From Valencia hispanica (taxonomy: Eukaryota > Chordata > Actinopteri > Cyprinodontiformes > Valenciidae), in assembly GCA_963556495.2 (NCBI GenBank), contig OY747702.1, positions 46,779,786 through 46,843,785 on the forward strand: a stretch of 64,000 bases of DNA. The letters run 5' to 3'. Of this stretch, positions 50,995-63,639 are shown in pieces. How positions within the stretch are numbered: position 1 is the stretch's first letter; the number at the start of each line of letters is the position of its first letter. The notes beneath the pieces were generated by a model that had not been told where the DNA came from, did no database searches, and was given only the letters and a program-made list of their open reading frames with translations. The position numbers were made by a program, and so were the translations under genes.

Positions 50995-51437
50995 AACAGT
51001 AAGTAATTGATCTGGGCAAAACTATGATTTTTATTGATGCAACCCTTCCCATATGGGTAGAAATTTTCACCTAGCAAGATCATCTTCCACTTAAAAAAAA
51101 AAAAAAGGGGGACGTAGTTTAGCTTTGTTAAATCTGACAGTCTTGGTGAGACATTGATACCTAAATATGTAATATTCCCTGACTGTAGTTGTGTAGTAAT
51201 GGGATTCTGGAAAGAACAATTGATTGGAAGAACCATAGATTTTAACCAATTTATAGAATAATCTGAATCTCTTGAGTAAGAGTTTATCAACCCGATTACA
51301 TGAGAGAGAGAGAGGTTTGTGAATGCTGGAGAAAAAGTAATACATCATCTGCTCGATGACTAATTTTATGTTTTATGTTATTGCATTTTATGCCTTTTAA
51401 AATTCTTAGTTCGCCTGCTTGTTGCTGCAGCAATTTT
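50995..51437 (-). pseudogene. Fragment of L1-clade ORF2, same family as 16-24 kb copy
   Basis: The minus-strand frame INSYSRDSDYSINWLKS, then LQSGNITYLGINVSPRLSD, aligns by eye with INSYSNVSDYSINWLKS and LQSGNITYLCINVSPRLAD of the 19.6-19.75 kb region. Nucleotide similarity extends upstream to the ggcataaaatgcaataacat block and stops near 51437. Downstream it ends near 51000, where only weak similarity continues. It is a short double-truncated relic with frame breaks. Confidence 0.85.
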
Positions 51438-51764
51438 TCATCTTTACAAATTTCACTTATCACTTTATGGTATATTGTTCATAGAGCTGTTTATTATCTG
51501 ATTACAATAATTTTCTGTTTTATTCTGAATTTAACATTGAGCAAATAAAGAGAAGCTAAGATTGGAGACATATTTTCCTTCCTTTTTGTTTTCAGCAGAA
51601 CTCTTTCTGCAGCATTTTGGATAAGCTGAAGTCTTTTATTTCCAATGAAAGTAAAGATTTACCAGATTGCAGAGATGAAAGAAACAAGTCTTAGAAACCT
51701 GTAAATTATGGGATCACGTTGCTGCTGGTACTTAATTTCCCCACTGAGTGACAATAAAGGTTAG

Positions 51765-51819
51765 TTCTATTCTATTCTATTCTATTCTATTCTATTCTAT
51801 TCTATTCTATTCTATTCTA
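51765..51819. repeat. (ATTCT)n microsatellite at a LINE-like 3' end
   Basis: About eleven copies of ATTCT follow actgagtgacaataaaggtt, which resembles the 3' terminus of a LINE or SINE with a microsatellite tail. The upstream 51590-51760 stretch may be its remnant. Confidence 0.9.
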
Positions 51820-52318
51820 ATAATACTTAAGTCTTCACTGTTTAAATATGGAAATTCCTTATAATGTCATGCAGCAAACCTTTCCTTGTCCCTTACATTT
51901 ATCTGTACCTTTCTATGTCTTTGTTTAGTCAGACCTCCATAGAAATTCCAGATCTTTAGTTTTGCATGTGTAAGTTTCAAATCCCAAGCCGTATTTCGAT
52001 TTTCCTAATGTTAACTTGGGCTGTGCGTGGTGTGAGTAAATTAGTAAATGCTCCAGGCATCCACTTTCCCTGACTCCCTGGCTGTGATCTATTACTCGAT
52101 GCTGAACAACACAACTCTCTTTGAGAACCCCTTTACACAATGAACTCGTTTCTTTGGCTTCACTGCGCCTGTTGTACAGGGGAGCAGCTCTGTTAGGAAA
52201 GGTCTGAATGGACACCGTGTCTGGACACGCTGTCAGGTGCACTGAACACAATGGCAATTCATGCATAACGGGACCATTCTGAAATAGTTTTTTTTCCCCT
52301 CTCTCTGTGTTTGCACAG

Positions 52319-52379
52319 GTTCAGTGCAGATACCATGGGAGCGTGCCATCTCCCCAAACAAAGTGCCCTACTACATTAA
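52319..52379 (+). CDS. utrn: Utrophin exon, dystrophin exon 62 equivalent (WW domain start)
   Basis: A 61-nt exon with acceptor tttgcacag|GT and donor ATTAA|gtaagt, a near-consensus donor. The split serine codon is completed, giving SVQIPWERAISPNKVPYYIN with the final asparagine split. This holds the first tryptophan of the WW domain, which binds the PPxY motif of beta-dystroglycan, and the YY pair of its second strand. The size equals dystrophin exon 62 as I recall it. Confidence 0.96.
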
Positions 52380-55300
52380 GTAAGTACAGCTTCTGGGTGA
52401 GTGTTATCCAGGTAAATGCACTTTTTCATGGCTGGTTAAATTACTGGATTAGTGGTGGGGAGATGCTATTTGTAGTGCCAGATTCTGTGAAAAAACAAAC
52501 GAAGCTTGGTATGCTGCATTTTCTAATGTGCAATTGATTTCCTCACATATGTAGAAATTGCCCTTTCTACATTGGTGAATTTTTCAGGCTCTTTGGCAAT
52601 TTTGTGGAGATCAATAGACAATTCATTACAGTGCTGTTCACCTAAAATCCACACACATAAGCTCCAGTTAGTATTTTAAAAATTTTGTTATTCTGATAAA
52701 GTTTAGGCAAACAAGTTAAAGAAAGCAGAAATTGTTTTTGTAATTCTATTAGAAACACAACCGAACCATCAATAAAAAACAAGGATGAAACAGTGACTCA
52801 GTTTAATTTAGTTAACAGAAGAGTATTTTGATTGTTTAGCTCCCTGCCCATTAGTCAAATACTGTCTACTTATTAAAACCAGCAGATTGCAGAAAATCCT
52901 GATTTTGCTGCACTTTTCCCTGGCAAGCAATGGGCAACGGTGGAGAGGAACGGCAAGCCTGTCCTTAAGATGTAACCTGCAGGAGAACAAGGACAAGGAT
53001 GAGCAGCAATCTGCTGCTACCATTTAGGGGCTTAGAGGAAAGTAAGCACTGACAGACAAGCACAGAAGCAATGGCCGAGGTGTACTTTCCATGGAGAAGT
53101 AAGAAAGTTAAAGCAGCAGTCTGGAGAATCAACGTTTTATAAATCTTTAAAATGATAGTGGAGTTCAATACTATGATAAGAGGCTAGTGCTTCACAACAT
53201 TTGTAGATCTTCCTAAGTCCCCTCTTCCTCCTACAGACCGCTATTTATTTCACACTGACCGCTGAATTTGTTAAGCCAATAGAATTCAAATTTCCACCTC
53301 ACCGGCTGTCAATCAGCTCACATGGGCATCCTGCGAACCTGTGCTGATGTGGCCGGTTACACAGGCCGCTCCTGTTTCCAGTCGCCATATTTAAAGAGAG
53401 CATCAGCCATGGAGAAGTCACTCACCTCTAAAATGTCCATAACAAAATACAATTGGTTGATGATCGATAGCACTTGCTGCCTACCTCTTGACCCACTGTG
53501 ACACAACAGGTGATGCAGGTGCACAATTGTAGAGGAGGGGCTAGAGGGAAGGGGGGGGGGTTGTGCTTGTTTTGGGAGGGGCCTTGGTAGTGGAATTCAA
53601 AAAATCTCTCTCTCCCTCAAATACTCCGGAAAACAGCTTTAATCACGCATTAATGTTCTGTTTAAATTCACATCGACCCACAGCTTTTTGTTGTTGTTTT
53701 TTTGTCAAAATGAATCAGGATTTAAAATCAAATTTGGGTAAGTCCTCCACACTTGCAGTACTTGTATTTAGTTTCTGGGAATATTACAAATTCAATATCA
53801 ATCTCTTCTTTTGACTCTTTAGTCAGGCATTACAATGTTACATGCACTAGTTTCAATGCACATGATTACCATGTGATTTAATTACCATAATGTCATGTTT
53901 TATGGTTTTAGAGGCAGTGGTGCCAAAATCAGAAAATCCAGCAAAAGAGAAGTTTTTTTTTTACCATTATAACTGACTTAAAATGGCCTCAGCTCTGACT
54001 CCCAGTCCACCTCTGAATGTCTCTACCTAAATTAGGGTTGTTGGAGTGGCCTAGTCAAATTTTTTGGGTTAATCTGCCTAAAATGTTATGGCAAGATGTT
54101 ACACCGGTTGTTTCTTGCTCAAAACCCTTCCACCTGGCTTAATTGAAACATTTCTGCTAAAACGAGTGGGCCAAGATTATTCCACATTTATGTAAAAGCC
54201 TCAATGCCAGTTATTGTAATTGTTTGATGGCAGTTGTTGCTGTCAATGGTGGTGCAACCACTTCTTAGGTTTATGGGCAATTACTTTTTTCACTTATTGC
54301 CAGGTTAACTCATTTAAAAACTCTGATTTTGTGTTCTCTCAAATTATCTTAGTCTAATATTAAAATGCATTTAGTGATCCAAAAAACATGGTTGTTTCTA
54401 AACTTGGCATTGGTTTGCATGCACTCCCTGTGCATCTATGGGTTATCCCAGTGAGCCTCTCCTTTATCTCACAGTCCAATAACATGAGTGCTAGACCTTT
54501 AAGAGTGGGTGTATATAATACAAGATTGTCTTGTATCAATGACCACTGGAGAACGGGATCTACCCCCCAGTGATCCCTGCAACGATAAGAGGGTATAGAT
54601 AACGAATAGTTGGATGTAACCGAAACATTTAAGTGTGATCAAAAATAAGATACAGAAGAACTATAAGGCTTAAACACACCACTACATCTCTATTGAGCTT
54701 ATTGTATCAGATATTTTCTAGAAATGTTCAAAGATCTTACCATGGATCAAATATTTATTGGTGAGTAGAACAATAATGATTATGATTTAAAAAGGAACAG
54801 GTGTGATCTCTTTGATCTCCGTTTCGCTAAGCAGTCCTTTATTTATCAATTCACCTGATCGATACTACGTATCCTTATAGTATAGCTTTTTTTATAAATA
54901 AATTGTATGCCAAATGTACTGTAGGTACATTTAGCTCGTCTTTGTACATAATGGTGTATTTGCAGCCAAACAAACATTTATGCGCTTTGTTCCTCTGTAG
55001 ACTTGCAGTATTTATCTTATTAATCATCTCCAACACAACCTTGTGGGTCTTTGTTTAGGCTGCCAGTCAGTGCTTTATGGACTGTATTCCTATTCCGGTG
55101 GGGATGGGAGATGTATAGCATCTGAGTAGCTCTCTACTCGGCAGTAATCAATGAGCGCTTGTGCAGGTAGAATGATGATTTCAGCCCTGCAAGGCCCATG
55201 TTTTCTGGCAGACTTCCTGCTGTGAGGTTTCTCATTTATTCTGCTGCTCTTGTCCTTTTATTGGATCCATTTTATAGATGATACATTTCCTGGATGTTCC

Positions 55301-55658
55301 CTTAGAGTAAACTGCAGCGTAGAGTTTTGGTTTTTTAAAGATAGGTACAAGTTGGATCATGTTCTATTTATGAGAGCAGCAGACCAGTCATGTTTTATGA
55401 CTCTTAATGCCTAAACATGAATCCTTGTCATTATGTTTGACTCAATTTTCAGGCCTAAAATATCTTGGTTTATCATGCAAGCAGTAGTCGCTGTGTTCTG
55501 CTTTTCAGATTTCCCCCATCTCTCTTGTTTACAGCTTTTTATTATCACTCCTTTTATTGCTTCCTTGTCTTTTCCGATTTGATCTGTCATGTCAAGAAAA
55601 AAAGTACACTTCCATTTGTCCTTTGTACTTTATTTGCCTTTGTTATTTTATCTTTCAG
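52380..55658 (+). other. Utrophin intron, 3.3 kb (position of the short-isoform promoter in mammals)
   Basis: It runs from gtaagt to ttttatctttcag. In mammals the 71-kDa isoforms start inside the matching intron of dystrophin and utrophin. A modestly GC-rich patch (53230-53560) is present, but I could not identify an in-frame alternative first exon. A Tc1-like relic lies at 54020-54300. The rest is unassigned. Confidence 0.7.
54020..54300 (+). pseudogene. Tc1-like relic (3' coding end)
   Basis: The sequence ttggagtggcctagtcaaat (about 54039) through gagtgggccaagattattcc and gttgctgtcaatggtggtgc to gggcaattacttttttcact follows the 3' end of a common fish Tc1-like transposase gene. The frame is broken. 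It appears to be the 3' counterpart of the 5' fragment at 33673-33960, from an independent copy. Confidence 0.6.
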
Positions 55659-55720
55659 CCATCAGGCCCAGACAACATGCTGGGACCATCCAAAGATGAC
55701 GGAGCTGTACCAAGCGCTGG
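55659..55720 (+). CDS. utrn: Utrophin exon, dystrophin exon 63 equivalent (WW domain end)
   Basis: A 62-nt exon with acceptor atctttcag|CC and donor CTGG|gtgagt. The first base completes the split asparagine, and it ends with one base of an alanine codon. It encodes [20 protein letters not shown]. The tryptophan and the downstream proline of CWDHP are the second ligand-binding tryptophan region of the WW domain. The size equals dystrophin exon 63 as I recall it. The intron that follows (55721-56237, 517 bp) holds nothing recognisable. Confidence 0.96.
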
Positions 55721-56237
55721 GTGAGTAAAGAGGCGAGACGTCCTCCTGCTAGCTTTTCCGTGACCGTAGTCGGCCTATAAAATTCCCCCCAAGTTTGGGC
55801 TTCTGCTGTTACGGCCTTATCTCGTAGCTCATTAAGCGACCTGTATCTCAATCACCTCGGGGGCTACATTTCTACTGTCATTAACCTATGAGGCCCAATT
55901 TGCCAGTGCTGTGATTGCTTCCCGCTTAGCCTCTAATTAATTGTGATTAAACGACATGACGTGTTTCACGGTTAATCTCATCTGACACGGGGAGCTTTCA
56001 GGAATAGATATGCACACCTTCACAGGCTCAGCTGGACATGCATATACACATAAAATATATGTGTGGATAATGTTTCTCACACAATAAAGTGCTAATGACT
56101 TCTGCAGTGTGGTGATAAACAAAGGGGGCAGATTTGGGATGCCTTATTCCTCGGTTGCAGGGTGAAGAATCATTTGGAATGGATTAGTTCTCCTTCTCAT
56201 CTCTTTAATCTCTCTACATCTCTTTTCCTTCCACCAG

Positions 56238-56312
56238 CGGATCTGAACAACATCAAGTTCTCCGCATACAGAACAGCTATGAAGCTTCGACGGGTTCAGA
56301 AGGCTCTGAGAT
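56238..56312 (+). CDS. utrn: Utrophin exon, dystrophin exon 64 equivalent (EF-hand region)
   Basis: A 75-nt exon with acceptor ccttccaccag|CG and donor AGAT|gtatgt. It reads (A)[19 protein letters not shown] then QKALR, and the split leucine is completed in the next exon. This is the first helix of the EF-hand-type domain that buttresses the WW domain when binding beta-dystroglycan. [12 protein letters not shown] is shared across the dystrophin family; NNIKF rather than NNVRF favours utrophin. Confidence 0.96.
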
Positions 56313-59027
56313 GTATGTTTGGTATTTTGTTGGTGTATTCTCTTTCTGTCTGATTGCTTAAATGATATTCTGTTATCCTGCACCAGCAGTAATTCACTGT
56401 GACATGTTCTCTGTGATATACCGATTAGCAGTGGCACATTTGTTTAGTCAGCTATCAAAAGCATCATGGCTCCCTCCACTCTGTTTGGAAGCAGTTTAAA
56501 ACATCATCTGCTATTGGGTTTAAAATGCAGTAATCAGGAGTAATAATCCCACTGGAGTTTTGCACTTGCCAGAATGCTTCCTCACTGTCATCACTGCCTT
56601 GTATTCTGCTTAATTGGCTATTAATTGGTCCATTTGAGTTACAAAATGAAAGTTAATTAGTTTTAGCTGCTTGGTTGAAGCTTGATTGTTGGTCCCATCA
56701 GGGTCGATACCTCCTTTTGGACCCGTTTCTCTCACTTTCATGACTCTGACCCCAGTTCAGCTCAATTTTGCCCGTTTTTCACCTTCTGCTGATTTTATTT
56801 CCATCCTATTTCTTTTTTCTCTGCCTATTTTGTTGTAACCTTCCTGCAACCTTGCCTCCTTTCCACATACTAACTGGCTATAATAAAAACTCAGTGAGCG
56901 CGTAAAACCTTTTTCAGACACTTTCTCTTTCCAGCTGTTATCTCACCTTCCTCAGGTCTAGGAGTTGATATCGTTACTGAATTTAATTGCTAGGCTGCCT
57001 TGATAACTCCAGAATCCTAATTCTTCCTCTCCACGCACACTGTGAATGGCTGAGCAGAGACGTGTTGGAGCCCATCAAAAAAACATTTTTGGGTGATTCC
57101 CTCCCAGCCGTCAGAATACTCCCCCTTATCTCCTCTCTCTGTTCTACCTCATTATCATGCTATCCAATTATACCTGGCATCAACGGACACCCTTTTAGCT
57201 CTGCTCCCAGGGATGGGCCATCAAATTAGTTTAGAAGAGCAAAATCAAATTTGTGTCACTGCTCTTGAAACATATGGTGGGGGATTAAGTAGCCAAAATG
57301 GGTGAATAAGCACCGCTGTTTCGGAGTAGAAGAGGAGGTTGCCGCCATGTGTCTGTGTTCACAAGTGATGTGGACTACTGTGTGTTGACAGACATTTGTA
57401 TGGATGTTGATTTGCAAGAACCTAAAACATTTTAAACTTTATGTTATAACTGCAATGCACACAAACACCTCCAATTTGACCTTTCACCCACAAGAATTTT
57501 CCCCAGATCACATCATAATATCCTTTCTGAATTTCTGTGGAAATATTTCAAAATTCTTTCTAAGGTGAAACATTTTAGTTTGTAAGTATTATGGATGAAG
57601 GGCTAGACACTTGACATATTTGGTCTCTCTGAATCTGAAAAAGATGGATTCAAAAACAATAGAATCTAATTTTCTTTGGTTGTTTATCATAATAAATCCC
57701 TCCCGTGACACTAAGTTCCTCTCTGATTGGTTGAGCAGTCCCTCATACTTACTCCTACCCTGAAAGTAGAAACCCGGAACTGTGGAGCTCTGACACAGAC
57801 CAGACCTTAGAGTCTATCAAGAAGGTTTTGCCTAACCAGATCAAAGAGGACCGGTCCTCCTTTTAGATTTGTTTGCAATAGTTTTTTTTTCTTTGCATCA
57901 TAAGCTGTGGTACCTGCTCAGCATCACTTAGTAACTTTCTTGAAGAGCTTTTGTATTCACATTGTTTTGTAAGTGATCCAAAGTGGGAAACATTCGAGTC
58001 TTCAAAGCCTGTCAGAACTCGCAGTCAACCAGTGTCCAACTACAAAACCAGCTGCTTGCATAGTGATCTGATTCGATTTTGCTTTTTCCCTTTGATTTAA
58101 GTGGATTTGACCAAAACAGCATCTGGTCCAGTGAATCTCCCTATGAATCCCCCATACGAATATGTTTGCCATCCCAGTCTGCAGGATGAGTGCCTGGTTG
58201 TCTGAAAGTGTTGCTAGTCATTATTCTTCCCTGTTAAGTTTCTCTGCTAGCAAGGGTTTATTGGATGTGGCTGAATTGATGCTGGTGTCAAGCTACTAGC
58301 TTATGAACCTTCAACTTTCCTTTTTTTTTGAATCTGCTGTGGCAACACTTTACTGTTATCAACTGACATGTAGTTCAAATGCTGAAGGAATTTGAGGAGG
58401 GCTGTTTTTAGATTAGCTCGGTTGATATTCCTAAATATTCCCTTTAAAAAACTGTACCATTAAACCCTTTTCTTTAGAGTTTTACAAGTCTGACCAGCTC
58501 TTTTTTGTATTTTTTCCTTTGTACCCCCAAGCCCATACCCTGTTCCAAACCACCCGTCAACCAAGCCCCAATCACTGTGCCTATCAGTCCAACTGGTTGG
58601 CCAGATACTGCCTAGAGGCTGCTTAGCTCCTGATGAATCTTAGATTTTAATGAGCTCATTAATGTTTGAAACTTTCAGTCCCTCATCATTAAACTTTCCT
58701 TGTGAATTTCTAGTTTCTAGAGAAGAAATAAGCATTGTCCAAATACGTTTGTTTCATCTTTCTTTTACTTTAATTAATGAGTAGATTATAGGTTATACAA
58801 TAGTAATGTTATTTCTTGAGTTTAAATGATAACTAGCTCTTATTATTATTGCATTATACTATTACATTCTTGAATCTAATATCTAAAAAAGGTTTTTTAG
58901 TGGAAATGTTAAGAATGCATCCTTCAGATGGATTTTGACATATTACGAGACTGATTACGTATTGAATATTTGTTTTAACTTAGCTTGATTTCAGTATGTA
59001 TAATGAAAACTTGTGTGTTGTGTTTAG
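56313..59027 (+). other. Utrophin intron, 2.7 kb
   Basis: It runs from gtatgt to gttgtgtttag. I see no transposable element that I can name and no credible coding; it is unassigned unique-looking sequence. It contains a short poly-T tract at about 58321-58330. Confidence 0.7.
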
Positions 59028-59229
59028 TGGATCTAGTGGCATTGAGCAGCCTGGTGGATGTGTTTCGGGAGCAGGAGCTGCAGCAGGGAGAGCATGTGAT
59101 GGATGTAGTGGAGGTGATTCACGGCCTGACAGCAATGTACGAGAGGCTGGAGGAGCAGAGGTCCATTCTGGTCAACATTCCTCTCTGCGTTGATATGTGC
59201 CTCAACTGGCTGCTCAATGTTTATGACAG
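59028..59229 (+). CDS. utrn: Utrophin exon, dystrophin exon 65 equivalent (EF-hand region)
   Basis: A 202-nt exon with acceptor tgtgtttag|TG and donor GACAG|gtgggt, leaving two bases of the next codon. It encodes (L)DLVALSSLVDVFREQELQQ, then GEHVMDVVEVIHGLTAMYE, RLEEQRSILVNIPLCVDMC and LNWLLNVYD. This is the helical core of the first EF-hand-type domain. The NIPLCVDMCLNWLLNVYD block is nearly invariant in the family. The size equals dystrophin exon 65 as I recall it. It is the last utrophin exon in the window. Confidence 0.96.
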
Positions 59230-60078
59230 GTGGGTATAACTCTTTCTGTCGAGGTAAAGGTGAAGTATTTCTTGAAAACTGTTTGTGGTTTATGCTGTAG
59301 CTTGCTTAAGAGTTAATACATCCAGCATATACAATTTGTAGTCAAGGATTCACTATCCCCCACCTCTTAGAATATTATTTTACCCCTACAGATACTAATG
59401 TTCTTTCTCAATAAATGTTTTTCCTAGTTATCATATTCAGTAAAGGATACTGGCACAAGCTAACCAAAGGTTATCAAAGAAGGATAGACCTAAGGATAAA
59501 TCTGTTAGGAAGATGACTGATTTTTCTGCATCAAAAGTTTAATAATGGTGTATGAAAGAAGGAAATGCACCCAGTATGAAGACTTGGAGTTGCTTGGAGT
59601 TATTAACTTTAGGTGATTTAACCTGAATTAACCCCATCATTCTCTGCACAACTGTGCAGTCTTGAGTGTATCACACAGCTGATTTAAATAAATGTAAACG
59701 CCTGGTAAAATGCCATGATACTGTAGTGTTAAAAATGAGAGTATGATAAATCTTTCTGAAATGTTTGTACCTTTAGTGTGGCAAATATCCGATACAATTC
59801 AACTAAAATCCAACGAGTATCACAACAGGCTTTGCATTGACTTAATATTTGTATGTATGCTTGGACTGCCCATGATCCTGAGGATTGACTTGTGTTTGAA
59901 AATATTCACAATTTTCTCCACATATTTAAAAAAGCAGTTCCAGTTGGAAAAAAGTAAACCCAAATCAAGATGCAGCCACCACCATGTCACTTTGGGTATG
60001 GTGTTCCTTTAATGATGTGAGTTGTTTTTGTGAAAAACATCTCTTTGGTATTGGTGTCCAAAAGTAGAACTTTTGGTT

Positions 60079-60154
60079 ATAACATAACATAACATAACAT
60101 AACATAACATAACATAACATAACATAACATAACATAACATAACATAACATAACA
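60079..60154. repeat. (AACAT)n microsatellite
   Basis: About fourteen perfect AACAT pentamers. It directly precedes the truncated 5' side of the L2-like LINE. Confidence 0.97.
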
Positions 60155-61197
60155 CGCCCCATTCTCTCTCATGCCAACACAGAGACACTGATGCATGCTT
60201 TTATCACCTGTAGGATTGATTACTGTAATGCCCTGCTTTCTGGTCTTCCCAAAAACCATTTTACAAAATTTAGCAGTTCATGTCCTGACTAAGACCAGGA
60301 GGCGGGAACACATTACACCAGTCTTAGAATCACTGCATTGGCTCCCCGTATGTTTTAAGATCGATTTTAAGATTCTTTTAATAATTTTTAAGTGTCTTAA
60401 TGGTCTTGGGCCTTCTTATCTTTCGGAATTTCTTTTACCGTATGAACCTTCGCGGTCTCAGCGCTCCTCTGGCAGCCGTCTCCTTGTCACCCCCAAAGTC
60501 AGGACACACACTCATGGTGAGGCGTCTTTCCGTTATTATGGCCCTCACCTCTGGAACAAGCTGCCAGAGGACCTCAGGGCGTTCATGTTTTTAAGAGCAG
60601 GCTCAAGACTCACCTTTGTAACATAGCTTTTAATTGATTATTATTTATTAAAATATGTTTAATTGCTCTGCATGTTTTATTTGATTTAATTCTTTTTAGT
60701 TTAGCTTTTAGCTGGCTATTTATCAATTATTGTTTATCTGCTTTGAATTTTTATTTGATCATATCTTATAATTGTTTTAATTTTAATATTTTAACTTATT
60801 TTAGTCTTCCTTCCAGTGTTTCCTCTGTGGGAGCCTTCTGCCTCGGGGGCGGTGGTCGGCTGTGGCTGCCTTGGTGCTCTCCAGGTGGTGCTTGGGTGGA
60901 GGTGGGGGTACCAGCCCTCCCTCCTCTGGGCTCCCTGGGTCAGTGCCTTGGCTGCTGCTGTTGATCTGCTGCTGCCGATGTAGATGGCTCCCATGAAGAC
61001 GTTTCCTTGCTCATCTGTACTCAGCTCGTTTTGCTTTTGTCTATTGTTGCTTCTATGTGTGTGCGTGCATGGGAGATGGGGGGTATAGCTGTGGTGATGT
61101 TTTTTACTTTTGGGTTTTGGCAAAAGGGGGTGGGGGGTTGTGGGTCATTTTTAATCTGTTTGAAAAGCGCTTTATAAATAAAGTTTGATTTGATTTG
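60155..61197 (+). pseudogene. L2-like LINE, 5'-truncated, with 3' UTR and tail
   Basis: The coding remnant (to 60626) includes the YCNAL-type region near 60220 in a shifted frame, then [38 protein letters not shown] and GEASFRYYGPHLWNKLPED. These match the end of the L2-clade polyprotein after the reverse transcriptase. A roughly 550-bp GC- and G-rich 3' UTR follows, ending aaaagcgctttataaataaa and a tttga-type tail (61165-61197). There is no reverse transcriptase core, so it is a dead fragment. It is in the sense orientation relative to utrn. Confidence 0.82.
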
Positions 61198-63639
61198 TGT
61201 TGATGAGTGTTTCTCACAGGGATACAAGAGATTCTTATCACATGTAGAAATCAACCAGTGCTTTCCAAAAATTCCTGTAGCTCCTTCATTGTTGCTATCC
61301 ACTTCTTGGTAGCCTCTCTAAGCAATTTCTTTTCTTTTTATTTGTTTTTAAAGATGGGCAACAACCCCCTCCCCCCAACACCCCAGTGACCCCGCATGGA
61401 TAAGCAAACGGATGCATGTCACATCCCATAGATTTCTTTATTTTTGATTATTTTCCTTACCTCACCATGAAAATACAGAGAAATTGTTTTGTACCCTTCT
61501 CCTGACTTGATACATTTTTAAGCTGAGACCCCTTTGATTCTTCACATCCTCTCTGCTATTCATGACTTCATTTAGATGAATCAAACATGAAAATGTAAGG
61601 AAAACACTAATGGAACATCCATCCATTGTTTACATCAGAGAAAACCGATGTATGCAGAAGAAAACATGCAAACCATGCAGAAAGACCCCAGGCCAGCTCA
61701 ATGAGCATCTGAACATGATTTCAGTTTAATAAGATTCACTATAACTGATGATAGATTTGAACTCATTAATAAGTGCTGGGATTAATACAGAATGCACTGT
61801 GAAAATGTTTATTAAAATGGTTTACACAATTAGCAACTGGATTATTTATTATCTATGTATTTCCCACGTATACATTTGTTTGTTTTCTATTGGACTGTAC
61901 AAGAAATTGCATATCACACTAAACGTGGACAATTTTTGAAACAATTTATTGTTGGTTCTCATAAGCCTGGCATTTTAAAATAAGAGTGCACTCTTTTTAT
62001 ATCCACTATAGTTGTCAGGTTAAAAAAAGATAAATAATGTGGTGGAAGAGTCTGGAGTGTTAAATGCATCCAGCAGTAATTTTCAAGTGGCACTAATTTC
62101 TCTCATTAAATGCTCATTAAATTTGATGTTACACTGAGTCAACAATTTTTCAGAAGATTAAATTCTCTCAAAGGGATTTAATTGCAGGCCAAAGACAATG
62201 CTCTCAGTTTGTTCCAAAATGTTCTTGAGGTTCAAATATGGATCTATACCATAAAAAAGTTTTGAATATCCTTAGCTCTTGAATTTTTTTAGAGCAAGTG
62301 TACCAAACTTGCAAGATAAAAAAAAAGAATTATCATCACTCCTATATTCAACAACCCTTTAGTATTTCTGATGTTCTTTGTCTTCATCTGATGTTTTTAA
62401 AAGCAGTCCCACACATTACTGAGTTCCTTAGATTTTTCATCTGGGGAAAAATTTATTAAACCAGAACTCATGACTGATTCTCCATCAAAGCAGAAGATTC
62501 AGCTCCCTGCTTGGATACAGGATGCTGATTTTCTCTATGCCCTTAAGTCTGATCTTGAAAGGCCTTGTATTTAAATTGACCAGCTTTAAACAGCATTTCC
62601 TTACAGACTGCCTTATAGACTGCTACTTTAAGAATACTTTTATGGTGTCATGTACTCAGATCAATCTGTTCTTAATAATTTGCTACTTTTATGATAATTT
62701 CTATTCTGATAATGAATATCTATTTGTAGTATTGTGTTTTTCAAGGCACTACATAACTAAACTGATTTTGTTGCATTTGAGGCAAACATCCAGACTGTCC
62801 CATCAATACCATCAAACGTATTTGACGTTTGAGAGTTTCTGTGTTTATTGTCAGCCTGAAAAGGTCTAACTAACTCACATTGAGTTTCTGGCCCCTTCCT
62901 TGAAGCGGCCCTTTGTTTATTATCCAAGAAAGACTAATCAATGTGCCCAATCAGGATGTATGCTATTTTCTGCTATGTCCTGACCTGTTCTTGGTGCTCT
63001 AACTTTTCAGTGAACATGTCTCTTCAGCTTATTTACCAATTTGTATACGCTGAAAGGTTTATGTTTTTATTTGTTAATTTTTGGATGAACACGGTTCATT
63101 TTAGATCTTTCAGTCTTAGAAAAATCTCTTTTCATATCCCATTCAGGCCCTCATTATGCAAACATATCACTTAAAGAATACGATTTATTAAACATTCAAA
63201 TCTTTTTGGATGATAATTAAGCACAAATTGTGACAATCTCAGAAATGTGCACATGATGATATAAAGCACCCTCCACCGTTGGTATGTCTAAAAACCATTT
63301 AAGTAAATAGCTTTTTTAATGCAGAAGCATAAACAGACAATGTGTTTACATGCAGTAAGAGAAAGCAAAATTATTGCCTTAGTCCGACTGAAATCGGACT
63401 GTTGAAGTGCATGTATACACCTTAGTCCAACTGAAGTCGAACCGAACTAGAGTTAGAGTAGCATAGCAACATCAACTTTATCATCTGTAACATAACATTA
63501 TCAGGTAAAAAGAAGCATCATCCATTATATTTGAGCCTCAGTACCAGTAGTATGGAACTTACTTAACATTACTGTCCAAACAACTCAAGTTTGCTTTTCA
63601 CTTTACATTTTTTACTCAAACTTATCTCATTACATAATC

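Larger units (their letters stand above)
47985..52318 (+). other. Utrophin intron, 4.3 kb
   Basis: It runs from the strong donor gtaagg to tgtgtttgcacag. It contains a MITE-like element at 49198-49412, a Tc1-like element at 50156-50462, an antisense L1 fragment at 50995-51437 and an ATTCT repeat at 51765-51819. The stretch 48820-48960 ends like a LINE 3' terminus but could not be classified. 48130-48800, 49420-50150 and 51830-52310 hold nothing I recognise. Confidence 0.75.

Noticed and set aside
53713..53746. ATG followed by a strong gtaagt donor, a tempting first exon for a short utrophin isoform
   Set aside because: It would leave one base of a split codon, but the next exon (55659) needs two, so the join is out of frame.
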